DNA from: Paenibacillus sp. ACRRY
Lineage (GTDB): Bacteria > Bacillota > Bacilli > Paenibacillales > Paenibacillaceae
Direction of reading: 5' to 3'
DNA length: 64,000 nucleotides
Assembly (NCBI RefSeq): GCF_022346995.1
Contig: NZ_JAKRNM010000004.1
Location: forward strand, 482,633-546,632
Positions within the stretch are counted from its first letter, which is position 1. Every line of letters begins with the position of its first letter. This document shows, one piece after another, positions 42,675 through 51,361 of this stretch. The position numbers were made by a program, and so were the translations under genes. The notes below the pieces were generated by a model that ran no database searches, was not told the origin of the DNA, and saw only the letters and a program-made list of their open reading frames with translations.

Positions 42675-43637
42675 ATGACAGACCGACTGATCCGATTAAT
42701 GCGCATTATAACTCTCGTGCAGGCGAAACCGGGAATCCTTGCCCGGGAGCTGGCCGAGCGATGCGAGACAACGGAAAGGACGATATATCGCGACATGGAG
42801 GCCCTCAGCGCAATGCATATTCCGATCGCCAATATGGGACACGGGAGAGGTTACATGTTTATCAGCAACTTTGCCATGTATCCGCTAAATTGGTCTGATG
42901 AGGAAGCTCACGCTTTCGCACATTTGGCGGAGGTTATGGATGATATTCGTCCTTATCTGAAGCCTGCCTTCGAGAGCGCATACGAGAAAGTGGTTGCATC
43001 GAATCAAAAGAACAAAACGGAGCGGGTAGAGTGGTCAGAGCAGATTGGCGGTTTATTTAAAACAGGGCAGCCTGCCTGGCAGAATGACGGCGATGAATGG
43101 AAAAGCAGTTCACTGGTAACTTTGCTTCAAGCCGGCATGTCACAAAACACAATTGAGGCAGAATATTTCACTCAAAACACGAAGAAAGTGGTACGTCTCG
43201 ATCCGTATTGTTTGATTCCACGTGAGTACCGATTTGATTTGTTGGCATACTGCCACCTTTCGGAGACATTAAGGATTTTTGAAGTAGGAAATCTGCAAAA
43301 GGTACGGATCTTGCCTCGTACATTTCGCAAAGATGACTTTCTTTTGCAATCCCATTTCCGCAAGATGGAAGCCAGCCAAGGACAAGAATGGATTGCATTC
43401 AAGATCCGCTTCTCCCGCGATGTAGTTGAACATGTAAAGCAGCAAAAATTTTTGGTGCGTCCCATTCTTACAATGGAGCCAGAAGGGACATTGCTGCTGG
43501 AGACTATTTTGGGTGAAGATCGGGAATTTTTGAGATGGCTTGGTCAATATGGACCAGAGGCAGAGATCCTTGAACCAGAGGGATACCGGAGCTTAATGAA
43601 AGAACGCCTGGAACGCTGGCAGCAGTTGTATAGCTAA
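42675..43637 (+). CDS. HTH/WYL-domain transcriptional regulator (YafY type)
   Basis: This is a 320-residue DNA-binding protein. The N-terminal HTH is RLIRLMRIITLVQAKPGILARELAERCETTERTIYRDMEALSAMHIPI. The WYL-like domain (~165-235) contains KVVRLDPYCLIPREYRFDLLAYCHLSETLRIFEVGNLQKV, with the usual W-Y-L triad altered. A C-terminal WCX region follows (FLRWLGQYGPEAEILEPEGYR). Such regulators often sense nucleic-acid-derived or small ligands. No obvious target operon adjoins it. GGAGGG precedes the ATG. Confidence 0.85.
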   Translation: MTDRLIRLMRIITLVQAKPGILARELAERCETTERTIYRDMEALSAMHIPIANMGHGRGYMFISNFAMYPLNWSDEEAHAFAHLAEVMDDIRPYLKPAFESAYEKVVASNQKNKTERVEWSEQIGGLFKTGQPAWQNDGDEWKSSSLVTLLQAGMSQNTIEAEYFTQNTKKVVRLDPYCLIPREYRFDLLAYCHLSETLRIFEVGNLQKVRILPRTFRKDDFLLQSHFRKMEASQGQEWIAFKIRFSRDVVEHVKQQKFLVRPILTMEPEGTLLLETILGEDREFLRWLGQYGPEAEILEPEGYRSLMKERLERWQQLYS

Positions 43638-43662
43638 TGCCAGCGTGGACAGGCGTTCTTTT
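43602..43662 (+). terminator. intrinsic terminator overlapping the WYL gene 3' end
   Basis: GAACGCCTG...CGCTGGCA pairs with TGCCAGCG...CAGGCGTTC, then CTTTTG. The 5' arm is coding. Confidence 0.75.
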
Positions 43663-43690
43663 GCATGATTAAGAGGAAAGATAAAACAGC

Positions 43691-44362
43691 TTATTCATTG
43701 GTTTTGAATAGATGAGCCAGATTACCGAAGGGTGAATCTTTCACATCGTCTTCTGTGTTGCTGGAATAGACAACTTTGGAAGCTACGCCTTCATCATCAG
43801 CGGCACAGTTGGTTTCCAGATTGAAGCGGTCGAATTGATGTATAAATACTTTGGCGGTATTAATAGCGTCATCCAGTGCACGATGCTGGGTGCCGTCGAA
43901 CTCGATTCCGCAAAGTTCGAGTGCTTGTGCTAGTCCAAGCTGACGGAATTTGCCTTCCTTGCGAACGGTTCGCGACCACTGCTGCTGCAGGTCGTTGTGA
44001 TTCGTAATCCAGGCGACGTCAAGTTGGTGTGTACGACAATGGGAAATCAGCTTGCTGCGGTCATCAGGTCCCCAGGAACACATGTAATAAACTTCGCTTC
44101 CCATCCAGGCGATAAAGTTTTGCAGTGCTTCAGGAAAAAGAGGAGCAGCATCAATATCTTTTTGTGTAATTCCGGTAAATTGAATGGTGTCGGTGGACAG
44201 CACCGACTTGTTGGAGGGACGAACATAAGTATGAAACGTGTCGGATACATATAATCCGTCAGGTCCTTCCGTAACTTTTACCGCACCGATATCGATGATT
44301 TCAGAAGAGTAACGGGCGTTACGGCTAACCGTAAATTCAAGATCATAGATAATATATGGCAT
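43691..44362 (-). CDS. DEDDh 3'-5' exonuclease (KapD-like)
   Basis: The 223-residue protein has the DEDDh core. Exo I is IIYDLEFTVSRN (Asp, Glu). The segment EIIDIGAVKV follows. Exo II is IAWMGSEVYYMCSWGPDDRSKLI, and Exo III is HRALDDAINTAKVF with the catalytic His and Asp. Architecture resembles KapD/ERI-type exonucleases rather than DNA polymerase proofreading subunits. It may process RNA or DNA 3' ends. The last ~35 residues form a polar tail. It is convergent with the WYL regulator gene. Confidence 0.82.
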   Translation of the reverse strand: MPYIIYDLEFTVSRNARYSSEIIDIGAVKVTEGPDGLYVSDTFHTYVRPSNKSVLSTDTIQFTGITQKDIDAAPLFPEALQNFIAWMGSEVYYMCSWGPDDRSKLISHCRTHQLDVAWITNHNDLQQQWSRTVRKEGKFRQLGLAQALELCGIEFDGTQHRALDDAINTAKVFIHQFDRFNLETNCAADDEGVASKVVYSSNTEDDVKDSPFGNLAHLFKTNE

Positions 44363-44483
44363 AGGACAAGCTCCTTTATCAATAATACATGTTCTCTATC
44401 TCTCTATATTACAGGGAAGCCAGCGGGATGTCAGCATCACCCGCAGAATTCTTCCTGCCCGTTATCCACATGTGAGGCAGTAG

Positions 44484-44512
44484 TTGACAATTGCTTGCAA
44501 ATGCACTAATGT
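44484..44512 (+). promoter_or_regulatory. promoter of the proS T-box transcript
   Basis: TTGACA (44484-44489) and TAATGT (44507-44512) are 17 bases apart, directly before the T-box leader. Confidence 0.6.
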
Positions 44513-44529
44513 GATCAAAAATGATAACA

Positions 44530-44836
44530 GCGATTAGCGAGGACATAATTGCGCCAGCCAGCTTCAAGCAGAGAGGAAACCGTTTGGTGAGAGGTTTCTG
44601 TTGCTGCTTCGTAATTCCCACCTCGCGAGCTGCGGAAGAGAATGCCAGCAGGCTGCAACCTCCGCCGGATTGGGCCCGTTACGCCTCTGAGGACTGTATG
44701 ATCCCGTTTTGCCTGCTAGTGAACGGGGCGTTTGTTCTGCATGCCGGGGGAACCCGTGCGTGTTAGTGAACGTAACCATGCAGTTAAATAAGGGTGGTAC
44801 CACGACACATTCGTCCCTTGACGGATGTGTCTTTTT
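44530..44836 (+). ncRNA. T-box leader (proline specific) with terminator
   Basis: The hallmark T-box sequence AAGGGTGGTACCACG is at 44790-44804. Stem I closes with GCGAGG (44537-44542) and CCTCGC (44621-44626). Its 3' side carries AATTCCCA, giving CCC (44617-44619, proline) as the probable specifier. The terminator hairpin GACACAT...CGTC with GACG...ATGTGTC ends in TTTTT (44804-44836). Uncharged tRNA-Pro would stabilise the antiterminator and switch on proS, which fits the next gene. Confidence 0.92.
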
Positions 44837-44892
44837 GCTGTTTATTCACTCATTTTACGAAAATGATCAGGAAGATAAGGGGTGTGGAATTG

Positions 44893-46626
44893 ATGCGTCA
44901 AAGTGAAATGCTTGTTCCAACATTACGTGAAGCTCCAGCAGAAGCGGATGCAGCCGGACATCGCTGGCTGCTTCGTTCAGGCATGATTCGCCAGCTGGCA
45001 GCAGGAATATACAGTTATTTGCCGCTCGGACGGCGTATACTGCTCAATGTCGAGCGGATCGTTCGCGAAGAGATGGACCGTGCTGGATGTCAGGAAGTAC
45101 TGCTGCCTATTATGCAGCCGGCAGAGCTGTGGGAAGAATCGGGAAGATACAGCCAGTACGGCCCTGAGCTGATGCGTTTGCAGGATCGCCACGATCGGGA
45201 GTTCGCTCTCGGACCAACCCATGAGGAAGTGGTGACTGCTCTTGTGCGTGATGAGGTGAATTCCTACAGGAAACTGCCCTTCACGTTATATCAGATTGGA
45301 ACCAAGTTTCGGGATGAACGGCGTCCAAGATTCGGCTTGCTAAGAGGACGCGAATTTATCATGAAAGATGCGTACTCATTTGCTTCCGACTGGGAAGAGC
45401 TGGATCATACGTATCAGGCGATGAATAAGGCATATTCACGTATTTTGGAGCGCTGCGGTCTGGAATATATTCGTGTAGAAGCAGATGCAGGTACAATCGG
45501 CGGCCAGGGAGAAACACACGAATTCATGGCACTGGCTGATGTGGGAGAGGATACGATTGTATCCTGTAAGCAATGTGGGTATGCTGCGAATCTGGAGAAG
45601 GCTGGATACCAGACAAATGGAGTTGTGACGCAGAGTACAGCCGAATCCCGGTTCAATGCCGCGGACCAATCGCTAATCCGAATCCATACGCCCGCCATCC
45701 GCACCATTTCCGAACTCAGTTCCTACGTCGGTGAAGGACCCGAGCACATTATCAAAACACTGCTCTATCAAGCGGATGGTCAACTGATAGCTGCACTTGT
45801 TCGCGGGGATCATGAAGTAAATGATATTGCGCTCAAGCACGTATTGGGTGCAGAGGAACTCATTCTGGCTGACGAAGAAGCGCTGGCAAAACGTTCGGAT
45901 TTGAAGGTCGGTTTCCTGGGGCCTGTCGGTCTGGATCTGCCAATCATCGTGGACGCGGATGTGGCTGCGATGGGAAGTGCTATTACCGGCGCGAACGAAG
46001 TCGACATGCATTTGTCGGGTGTTCGTCCGGGGGTTGATTTTACCTTGAACAAAGTAGAGCGAATTCGCTTCGCGGCTGACGGGGATAACTGCCCTACATG
46101 TGGAGCCAAGCTTGTATTCACCAAAGGCATTGAAGTAGGTCACATTTTCAAACTGGGAACCAAATATAGTGATGCCATGAACGCTTCATTTTTGGATCGA
46201 AATGGTCGTCAGTGTGCCCCGGTGATGGGATGCTACGGTATTGGAGTGTCTCGTCTAATGGCTGCCATTGCCGAGCAATATGCTGGAGAGGACGGAATAA
46301 GGTGGCCGGCAGCCGTTGCGCCTTATCAGATTCACCTGATCCCCGTAAACTGGAAAGATGAGCAGCAGCGTCAGCTTGTCCTGGAACTTGAACAACAGCT
46401 AGAGGATGCGGGATACACGGTGCTGACGGATGATCGGGATGAACGTCCCGGAGTTAAGTTCAAGGATGCAGAACTCATTGGTCTGCCTGTACAGATCGTG
46501 GTTGGCCGGGGCGCTGCAGAACGGAATGTTGAATTAGGGTCCCACACGCTTGCCAGTAAAGGGGAAGCCAAGCGGATTAGCATGAGTGTGGAAGAGGCGT
46601 TAACTCATGCCAAGGGAGTGCTCTAG
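44893..46626 (+). CDS. proS: prolyl-tRNA synthetase
   Basis: The ATG at 44893 with AAGGGGTG upstream gives 577 residues. It is a bacterial-type ProRS: class II motifs (LLRSGMIRQLAAGIYSYLPLGRRIL; FRDERRPRFGLLRGREFIMKDAYSF, motif 2), the INS editing domain (~235-390), motif 3 in VMGCYGIGVSRLMAAIAEQY, and the anticodon-binding domain (~475-577). It charges tRNA-Pro and edits mischarged Ala. It sits alone behind a proline T-box. A Cys pair region (ISCKQCGYAANLEKAGY and DNCPTCGAKL) is normal for this family. Confidence 0.97.
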   Translation: MRQSEMLVPTLREAPAEADAAGHRWLLRSGMIRQLAAGIYSYLPLGRRILLNVERIVREEMDRAGCQEVLLPIMQPAELWEESGRYSQYGPELMRLQDRHDREFALGPTHEEVVTALVRDEVNSYRKLPFTLYQIGTKFRDERRPRFGLLRGREFIMKDAYSFASDWEELDHTYQAMNKAYSRILERCGLEYIRVEADAGTIGGQGETHEFMALADVGEDTIVSCKQCGYAANLEKAGYQTNGVVTQSTAESRFNAADQSLIRIHTPAIRTISELSSYVGEGPEHIIKTLLYQADGQLIAALVRGDHEVNDIALKHVLGAEELILADEEALAKRSDLKVGFLGPVGLDLPIIVDADVAAMGSAITGANEVDMHLSGVRPGVDFTLNKVERIRFAADGDNCPTCGAKLVFTKGIEVGHIFKLGTKYSDAMNASFLDRNGRQCAPVMGCYGIGVSRLMAAIAEQYAGEDGIRWPAAVAPYQIHLIPVNWKDEQQRQLVLELEQQLEDAGYTVLTDDRDERPGVKFKDAELIGLPVQIVVGRGAAERNVELGSHTLASKGEAKRISMSVEEALTHAKGVL

Positions 46627-47128
46627 ATCGTAGAAAAACTCATTCGCCCGAATGATCAGTACACTGTGAATTCGTGTCGTGGAGGGACATATTCTATAGG
46701 TCCGCATATTATGCGATACTCCATTTTTGTTGTATATTTTGGAATAACGCATCAAAACAAGGCCTATAGACATATGAATTAACAGAGTTATCTGCATAAT
46801 CTCGTACAAAATGACTACTCTTTACTAGCCTGTATTTTGTATATTCACCTTTTGAAAAGTATGCGTACCGTACAATAGGCTGCAGTATGCAAATACGTGC
46901 AAATATGCAATGCTTTTTAGAATATTTTGTTCGTCTGGAACATGAATAAATCGCGCAACAGTGGCAATTATGCGCATATTTTCTATAGTTCACCATTAGG
47001 GACTCAGAGAGAGTGTGTACGATAGAGTGGGTTTGTGGATTTATTTTTGCTGCAAAGGTAATTTGATCGTTTTTGCCTGTAAAACTCATAAAGGAAAGAT
47101 AAATGGTTGCTTATGAAATAAGAAGCAG
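46627..47128. other. gene-free 500-base stretch with a compound palindrome
   Basis: No supported gene is seen; an overlapping minus-strand frame has Cys/Tyr-rich random composition and no ribosome site. At 46693-46770 arms TCTATAGG/CCTATAGA, TGCG/CGCA and TCC/GGA are nested with exactly symmetric spacing (11 and 4 bases on both sides). Within the left half CGCATA-T-TATGCG (46703-46715) is itself a perfect palindrome. This could be a protein-binding region, an RNA structure or chance. Confidence 0.35.
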
Positions 47129-47175
47129 AAAGGGTGCTCCTTCCGCCAGATTGGCTTGAGGAACACCCTTTTTCC
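47129..47175. terminator. terminator-like hairpin
   Basis: AAGGGTG-C-TCC pairs with GGA-A-CACCCTT with a large loop, followed on the plus strand by TTTTTCC. It may end both proS-side and 5'-nucleotidase transcripts. Confidence 0.6.
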
Positions 47176-47248
47176 GTTACTGCTCCACAGTTCCATTCTG
47201 ATTCAATCGATCTGTGTAGCAGGTCACACTATTCGAATATTGCTTGGC

Positions 47249-49063
47249 TTAAGAAGCAGCAGGCAGTTTCAGTTGTTGACCAGGATAAATCCAATGAGGA
47301 TTTTTGATGCTGTTCAACTTTTGCAGCGCTTGCCAGGTTGTGTTGTATTTTTTGGAGATGGAGTACAGGGAGTCTCCGGATTTTACAACATATACTTTGG
47401 CAGGAGCTGGTTTGTTTGGTGTCGGTTTCGATGGTGTTTCTGGTTTTGGTGTTACCGGTTTTGGCGTTTCTGGCTTCGGTGTAGTTGGAGCCGGTGTCTC
47501 TGCCTCTGGAGCTTCCGGTTCAACTGCAGGTGTTTTTGCTTCCTTGATTCGGCCATCTGTTTTGATGTCCACAGCGCCAAGCTTCTGCATGTATTCAATC
47601 AGTGCTTCGTCCATTGCACCGTACATGCCGGAGATGGTGTATTTGTTGAACATGGTGTACTCGTCACCGCCAACGGCTGTGAAATCGTTCGTAGCCAGCG
47701 TATACGTAGCTTCCGGATCAAGGGCTTTGCCGTCAATCATTACAGAATGTACACGGCTGCCTTCAGCAGCTGAAGTATCGATACTGAACGTCATGCCCGA
47801 CACTTGCGGGAAACCACCACTTGGTTCCGGGTAGGAGGCTACACCGTTTTCAAGGGCTGCCAGAACGTCAGAGCCTTTTACATCAAGCGTTACAACCTGA
47901 TTACCAAAAGGAAGTACAGTGATAATGTCGCCTTTGGTTACGATACCTTTTTCAATGGAAGCACGGATACCGCCGCCGTTAGTAAGTGCGATATCTGCAT
48001 TGCTGACGTCACGAAGGGCATCTGCGAGCAGGTCACCCAGGTTTGTCTCACCAGCACGAACTTGTTCACGTTGACCATCAAGCAGGATCGCTGTGTTGGC
48101 TACTTCTTCTTTAAGAATAGGTTCTTGCTCTTTTTGAATGGAGTTCACGAGTGCTGCTACTTTCTCATTCGGTTTAATATCTTTGGCTTCTGTTTCATCA
48201 ATCAGCGTAGCTTGTTTCTTCGTTACCTTGCCACCGTCTACCCACAGATCGATGACACCTACGAAGTTGGTGTACTCTCCAGCACTCGCGATCAATGTTC
48301 CGTTGTCGGATACGAGACCATCCTGCAGGATCGTGTGGCTGTGTCCGTCGATGAATACATCAATACCCGGAACTTCTTTTACCACTTTGAAGCTAGTGTC
48401 TGTACTGGAAGCATCCTGTCCAAGGTGTCCCAGAACAACAACCACATCCACTTTGCTGCGGATTTCATTCACCAGAATTTTGGCTTCCGCAGCTGGGTCT
48501 GTAATATCAAGACCTTCAACATTCTTCGGATTCGTTTTGTACATGGTTTCAGGTGTAGTCAGTGCGATGATTCCGATTTTGACACCGTCAACCTCTTTAA
48601 TAAGATAGGGATCGAAAAGACGAGTTCCGTCTTTTTTCTTCACGTTGGCACTCAGCATTGGGAAATTCATCATGTCCGCAAGCTCAACAAGGTGCTCGGA
48701 GCCGTAGTTGAATTCGTGGTTACCCGGAACAATCGCCTGGTAGCCCATTTCATTCATGACTTTGACGATACTCTCGCCGTTTACGAGTGTTGCAAAGGTC
48801 GTACCATGCACAGCATCTCCTGCATCAAGCAAAAGGGTGTTAGGATTCTCGCTGCGGTATTTGTCAGCAATCCCTGCCACTTTGGCATAGCCCATTGCAG
48901 GTGAAGCTTCAACTGCACGTGCATGCGTGTCATTCGTATGTAGAATCGTAATGTGTGTACCCGTGCCCGGAGTTGTATCCGTTGCAGCGGCCGCAATTCC
49001 TACGCTGCCAAACAGTAAGCAAGCCGTTAGCAGAAGTGAAACGTAAGTCTTCCAGATTTTCAT
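47249..49063 (-). CDS. secreted 5'-nucleotidase/UshA-like phosphoesterase with LysM
   Basis: The start at 49063 follows GGGAGGGT. The 604-residue product has a signal peptide ending GIAAAA. Metallophosphatase motifs follow (ITILHTNDTHAR, GNHEFNYGS, VVLGHLGQD, DGHSHT). The 5'-nucleotidase C-terminal domain contains TNGGGIRASIEKG and VLPFGNQVVTLDVKG. A Pro/Thr/Lys-rich linker of PxTPKPE repeats spans about 515-553. A C-terminal LysM ends the protein (VYVVKSGDSLYSISKKYNTTWQALQKLN...IYPGQQLKLP). It should hydrolyse external nucleotides while held to peptidoglycan by LysM. It is monocistronic. Confidence 0.93.
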   Translation of the reverse strand: MKIWKTYVSLLLTACLLFGSVGIAAAATDTTPGTGTHITILHTNDTHARAVEASPAMGYAKVAGIADKYRSENPNTLLLDAGDAVHGTTFATLVNGESIVKVMNEMGYQAIVPGNHEFNYGSEHLVELADMMNFPMLSANVKKKDGTRLFDPYLIKEVDGVKIGIIALTTPETMYKTNPKNVEGLDITDPAAEAKILVNEIRSKVDVVVVLGHLGQDASSTDTSFKVVKEVPGIDVFIDGHSHTILQDGLVSDNGTLIASAGEYTNFVGVIDLWVDGGKVTKKQATLIDETEAKDIKPNEKVAALVNSIQKEQEPILKEEVANTAILLDGQREQVRAGETNLGDLLADALRDVSNADIALTNGGGIRASIEKGIVTKGDIITVLPFGNQVVTLDVKGSDVLAALENGVASYPEPSGGFPQVSGMTFSIDTSAAEGSRVHSVMIDGKALDPEATYTLATNDFTAVGGDEYTMFNKYTISGMYGAMDEALIEYMQKLGAVDIKTDGRIKEAKTPAVEPEAPEAETPAPTTPKPETPKPVTPKPETPSKPTPNKPAPAKVYVVKSGDSLYSISKKYNTTWQALQKLNSIKNPHWIYPGQQLKLPAAS

Positions 49064-49243
49064 ATGAATCTGTACCCTCCCAAAAATATGATCTGCCTGA
49101 GCTCTCGCACAGCTCAAAGTGTATTTTAGCAGACTATGATTAGGAAATCTCGTGATTTACGTAAAAATAGGTAACCTGAAAGTGACATCTGATCGACTGT
49201 ATGAAAAATAAAGTTAATATCCATTTGAATGAAACGTATGTTC

Positions 49244-49660
49244 TTATATGGAGTAAAAAAAATGCTGCGCTTCGCGCGGCAGTCCTGTCCGTAAACAGAA
49301 TTTCTCCAGGGATTCATCAGGTTCCGGCATGACTCCTGAGGTCAATAATTGAATGGCAAAACGATTGGCCTGTCTTTCGAGCTTGCCGGGAGCAAAATAG
49401 GAGTGTTCCTCCAAAAAGAAACGATTGATGCCTTTGTGTAATCGGTCGTGTCCAAGTTCATGAGCACATACAAACCGCTGCCATTCCGGCGGAAGTTCGC
49501 TGTGAATGACAATAAATCTGCGGCGGAGCTTGCGGAAATACAGCCCTTTGGTAGACTTGCCCAAATGGGTGAAACGGATCTGTATTCCAATGGCTCTGGC
49601 AATGCTGAAGGGGCAGTTGGTCCGGTGTTTTCGAATCAGCTTTGTTACCATGTCATCCAT
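49244..49660 (-). CDS. ImmA/IrrE-family metallopeptidase
   Basis: This 138-residue protease has the HExxH zinc site in FVCAHELGHDRLHKG, with the third ligand region downstream (QANRFAIQLL, as in ImmA/IrrE). In mobile elements such as ICEBs1, ImmA cleaves the XRE-type repressor ImmR to induce excision or lysis. Here it lies 42 bases after an XRE regulator gene on the same strand, the same arrangement, at the left edge of the phage-tail-like region. Cleavage of the neighbour repressor is the natural inference. Confidence 0.85.
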   Translation of the reverse strand: MDDMVTKLIRKHRTNCPFSIARAIGIQIRFTHLGKSTKGLYFRKLRRRFIVIHSELPPEWQRFVCAHELGHDRLHKGINRFFLEEHSYFAPGKLERQANRFAIQLLTSGVMPEPDESLEKFCLRTGLPREAQHFFYSI

Positions 49661-49702
49661 ATCATCTCACCTGCTGCTTCATTGTAATCAGCTTTCCATG
49701 CC

Positions 49703-50146
49703 TCATTGGCGGCTGTCCGGTTCATCGTTTTTCTTGCGTTTGTTCATCTGTTTGGCTTCCCAGAACAGACCGGTCAGCACATCCTTGATTCGTTTTTTGT
49801 CCTCGTTATCCAGTGGAATTCCGTCAAACATCAGATCATCTTCGTCCTCAAGCATCTTCTTGAAATCACGCCGGTCTTTGTACGTCGCCCATTCGGGAAT
49901 GTCGTGAGCTTCGTTTACTGCATTTGCTGCCTCAATATACCCTGCCTGTTTCATCATGTCGGCATAGGGAACGGAGAGGGCATCTGCCAGTTTGCGGATC
50001 GTGGCGGGTTTCGGAACACCGCGGACTCCGTTTTCAATGCGTGAAATTTGCGAATTGCTGATTCCTGCTGCTTCGGCGAGCTGATTGATGCTATAGCTCT
50101 GCTGTTCCCGCAGTTGTTTCAGATAAGGACCAAAAGCGTGCTCCAC
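49703..50146 (-). CDS. XRE-family repressor of the phage-like element
   Basis: The 147-residue protein has an N-terminal HTH_3 domain: GPYLKQLREQQSYSINQLAEAAGISNSQISRIENGVRGVPKPATIRKLADALSVPY (residues 4-60). A helical C-terminal half follows (IPEWATYKDRRDFKKMLEDED). It resembles ImmR/Xre repressors of PBSX and ICEBs1. It is co-transcribed with the ImmA-like protease gene and divergent from the ArpU gene, a standard lysis-lysogeny switch layout. Its operators probably lie in the 640-base gap to the right. Confidence 0.88.
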   Translation of the reverse strand: MEHAFGPYLKQLREQQSYSINQLAEAAGISNSQISRIENGVRGVPKPATIRKLADALSVPYADMMKQAGYIEAANAVNEAHDIPEWATYKDRRDFKKMLEDEDDLMFDGIPLDNEDKKRIKDVLTGLFWEAKQMNKRKKNDEPDSRQ

Positions 50147-50226
50147 AATTCATGCCAACTCCTTTTAATCGTATAAGTAACTGAATAATAGATTAAGAAA
50201 TCCTATTTACACCGGGGCACTCCGCT

Positions 50227-50338
50227 GGCAGAACAACCTTCCGATCACTGTTATCCCCAGATTTCCTTATTCCCTTTTCTAAAGGGAGAAATCCGGTGAT
50301 AAACGTGACCGCTAACGCTTCTTCAGGTTATTTCTGCC
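50227..50338 (+). ncRNA. structured repeat element R1, copy a
   Basis: The 112-base element is repeated at 58985-59096. An outer stem pairs GGCAGAA-AACCT (50227-50239) with AGGTT-TTTCTGCC (50325-50338). Inside are ATCAC/GTGAT and a hairpin TTCCCTT/AAAGGGA. Compared with copy b, both arms of the outer stem change together (G-C becomes T-A, AACCT/AGGTT becomes a different pairing), while the inner blocks CGATCACTGTTATCCCC and CCGGTGATAAACG are conserved. That pattern suggests RNA (or DNA cruciform) structure. It lies in the 640-base gap between the repressor and ArpU genes. The class is unknown and the strand is assumed. Confidence 0.6.
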
Positions 50339-50567
50339 CTCTCCGTTAACGGTGAAGTGGTAACCATCTTAAGCTATAAAAATTCATCTTTATACGAGGG
50401 ATCTGTAATTATCTGTACTATAACGTATATATACCATTAGGTAAAGGGAATTGAAACAATTATGCCAAAAGGTATAGAAAATAGGAGCGAGGGTTTTATT
50501 TTATCGTCAAAATGACCCAAAATGAAGGTTTACTCCAATCTCCAATAAGTGGTATCCTCAAATAGAA

Positions 50568-50606
50568 ATACGAACAAGATACGAACATAACATTAAATTC
50601 GAACGG
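50568..50606. promoter_or_regulatory. direct repeats upstream of arpU
   Basis: ATACGAACA occurs at 50568-50576 and 50579-50587, exactly one helical turn (11 bases) apart, followed by TTCGAACGG at about 50598. TATACC (50430-50435) and GGTATA (50471-50476) form a wider inverted pair. These are candidate binding sites for the XRE repressor, LexA-like or ArpU-type regulators. Their roles are not proven. The rest of 50339-50786 shows no gene. Confidence 0.35.
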
Positions 50607-50786
50607 TTTGTATGTACTGGAAACCGGAAGCCTCAAGGTATGGAGCCCTGCGGAAGTTATTCCAAAAGGCAACGCAAGAGACCTGGACAATGGCCGTTAT
50701 TCTCTAATCAGACTGTAAACACTCATAAACGAAGTGAAGCTAGCGTGTTTCGCTTTTATACCAAACCTTTAAGGAGGAGAATGAAT

Positions 50787-51269
50787 ATGGAATTATTGCT
50801 GCCTGAACTGGATCGACGCAAAACGCAAACGGCTGTGGAAGCTGCGCTGGAGAAATACCGGATTTATAAAACGATTGCCTTTGAAGAACGTGAGGTCATG
50901 GTCACGGCGAGTTACACGGAGCGTTTCCATGGGCCTACCAATGTCACAGGGGATTCAACCGCCAGAACGGCGATCTACAACGTAGATGTACAGCGTGCGC
51001 GTCAGGCGTATTGCGATACAATTGATTACATCGTGTCTCGTCTGAGTGAGAAGGAGCGGGTACTGGTTTGTGAACGGTACCTGAAAGATGATGACGTGTT
51101 TGATTACAAGGTGTACAACCATGTATTTGATCCGCCGGTGAGCAAGGATACGTATACCAAAATCAGAACTCGTGCCTTCTATAAAATGGCCCTTGCCTTA
51201 TCTGATCGGGGACTGATTAATGTAGAGCCGCTGTCCATATCCCGCAAGAGCCGCCAAAAGCTCGGTTAA
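50787..51269 (+). CDS. ArpU-family phage late-gene regulator
   Basis: The ATG at 50787 sits eight bases after AAGGAGGA. The 160-residue protein matches the ArpU family: DRRKTQTAVEAALEKYRIYKTIAFEE at the start, VTASYTERFHGPTNVTGDST, IDYIVSRLSEKERVLVCERYL, and a sigma-like C-terminal HTH (VSKDTYTKIRTRAFYKMALALSDRGL). ArpU-type proteins act as late regulators in Gram-positive prophages and phage-like particles. It is the only phage-type gene between the repressor pair and the tail module 8 kb to the right. Whether it activates the tail promoter is inference. Confidence 0.85.
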   Translation: MELLLPELDRRKTQTAVEAALEKYRIYKTIAFEEREVMVTASYTERFHGPTNVTGDSTARTAIYNVDVQRARQAYCDTIDYIVSRLSEKERVLVCERYLKDDDVFDYKVYNHVFDPPVSKDTYTKIRTRAFYKMALALSDRGLINVEPLSISRKSRQKLG

Positions 51270-51361
51270 AACGATTGGAAGTTCATCCTTTAAACTCCTG
51301 AAATGATTGTATACAATAATGAAACAACAACACTTCGATGGAATAAAGGAGAGAAATCCGC

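Noticed and set aside
46709..47089. 126-codon minus-strand frame after proS
   Set aside because: No ribosome site, Cys/Tyr/His-rich chance composition, very AT-rich DNA; treated as gene-free.
47804..48904. 366-codon plus-strand frame opposite the 5'-nucleotidase gene
   Set aside because: Its product is Cys/Phe/Asn-rich random sequence, with no ribosome site. The minus-strand frame has full domain architecture.
50227..50338. R1 as a tRNA or tmRNA-like gene or attachment site
   Set aside because: No anticodon arm, T-loop or CCA end. The two copies have diverged too far to be the identical core of an att site.
50430..50476. TATACC/GGTATA pair as a defined XRE operator
   Set aside because: The arms are only six bases, 35 bases apart, in AT-rich DNA; mentioned under the arpU upstream region but not called separately.
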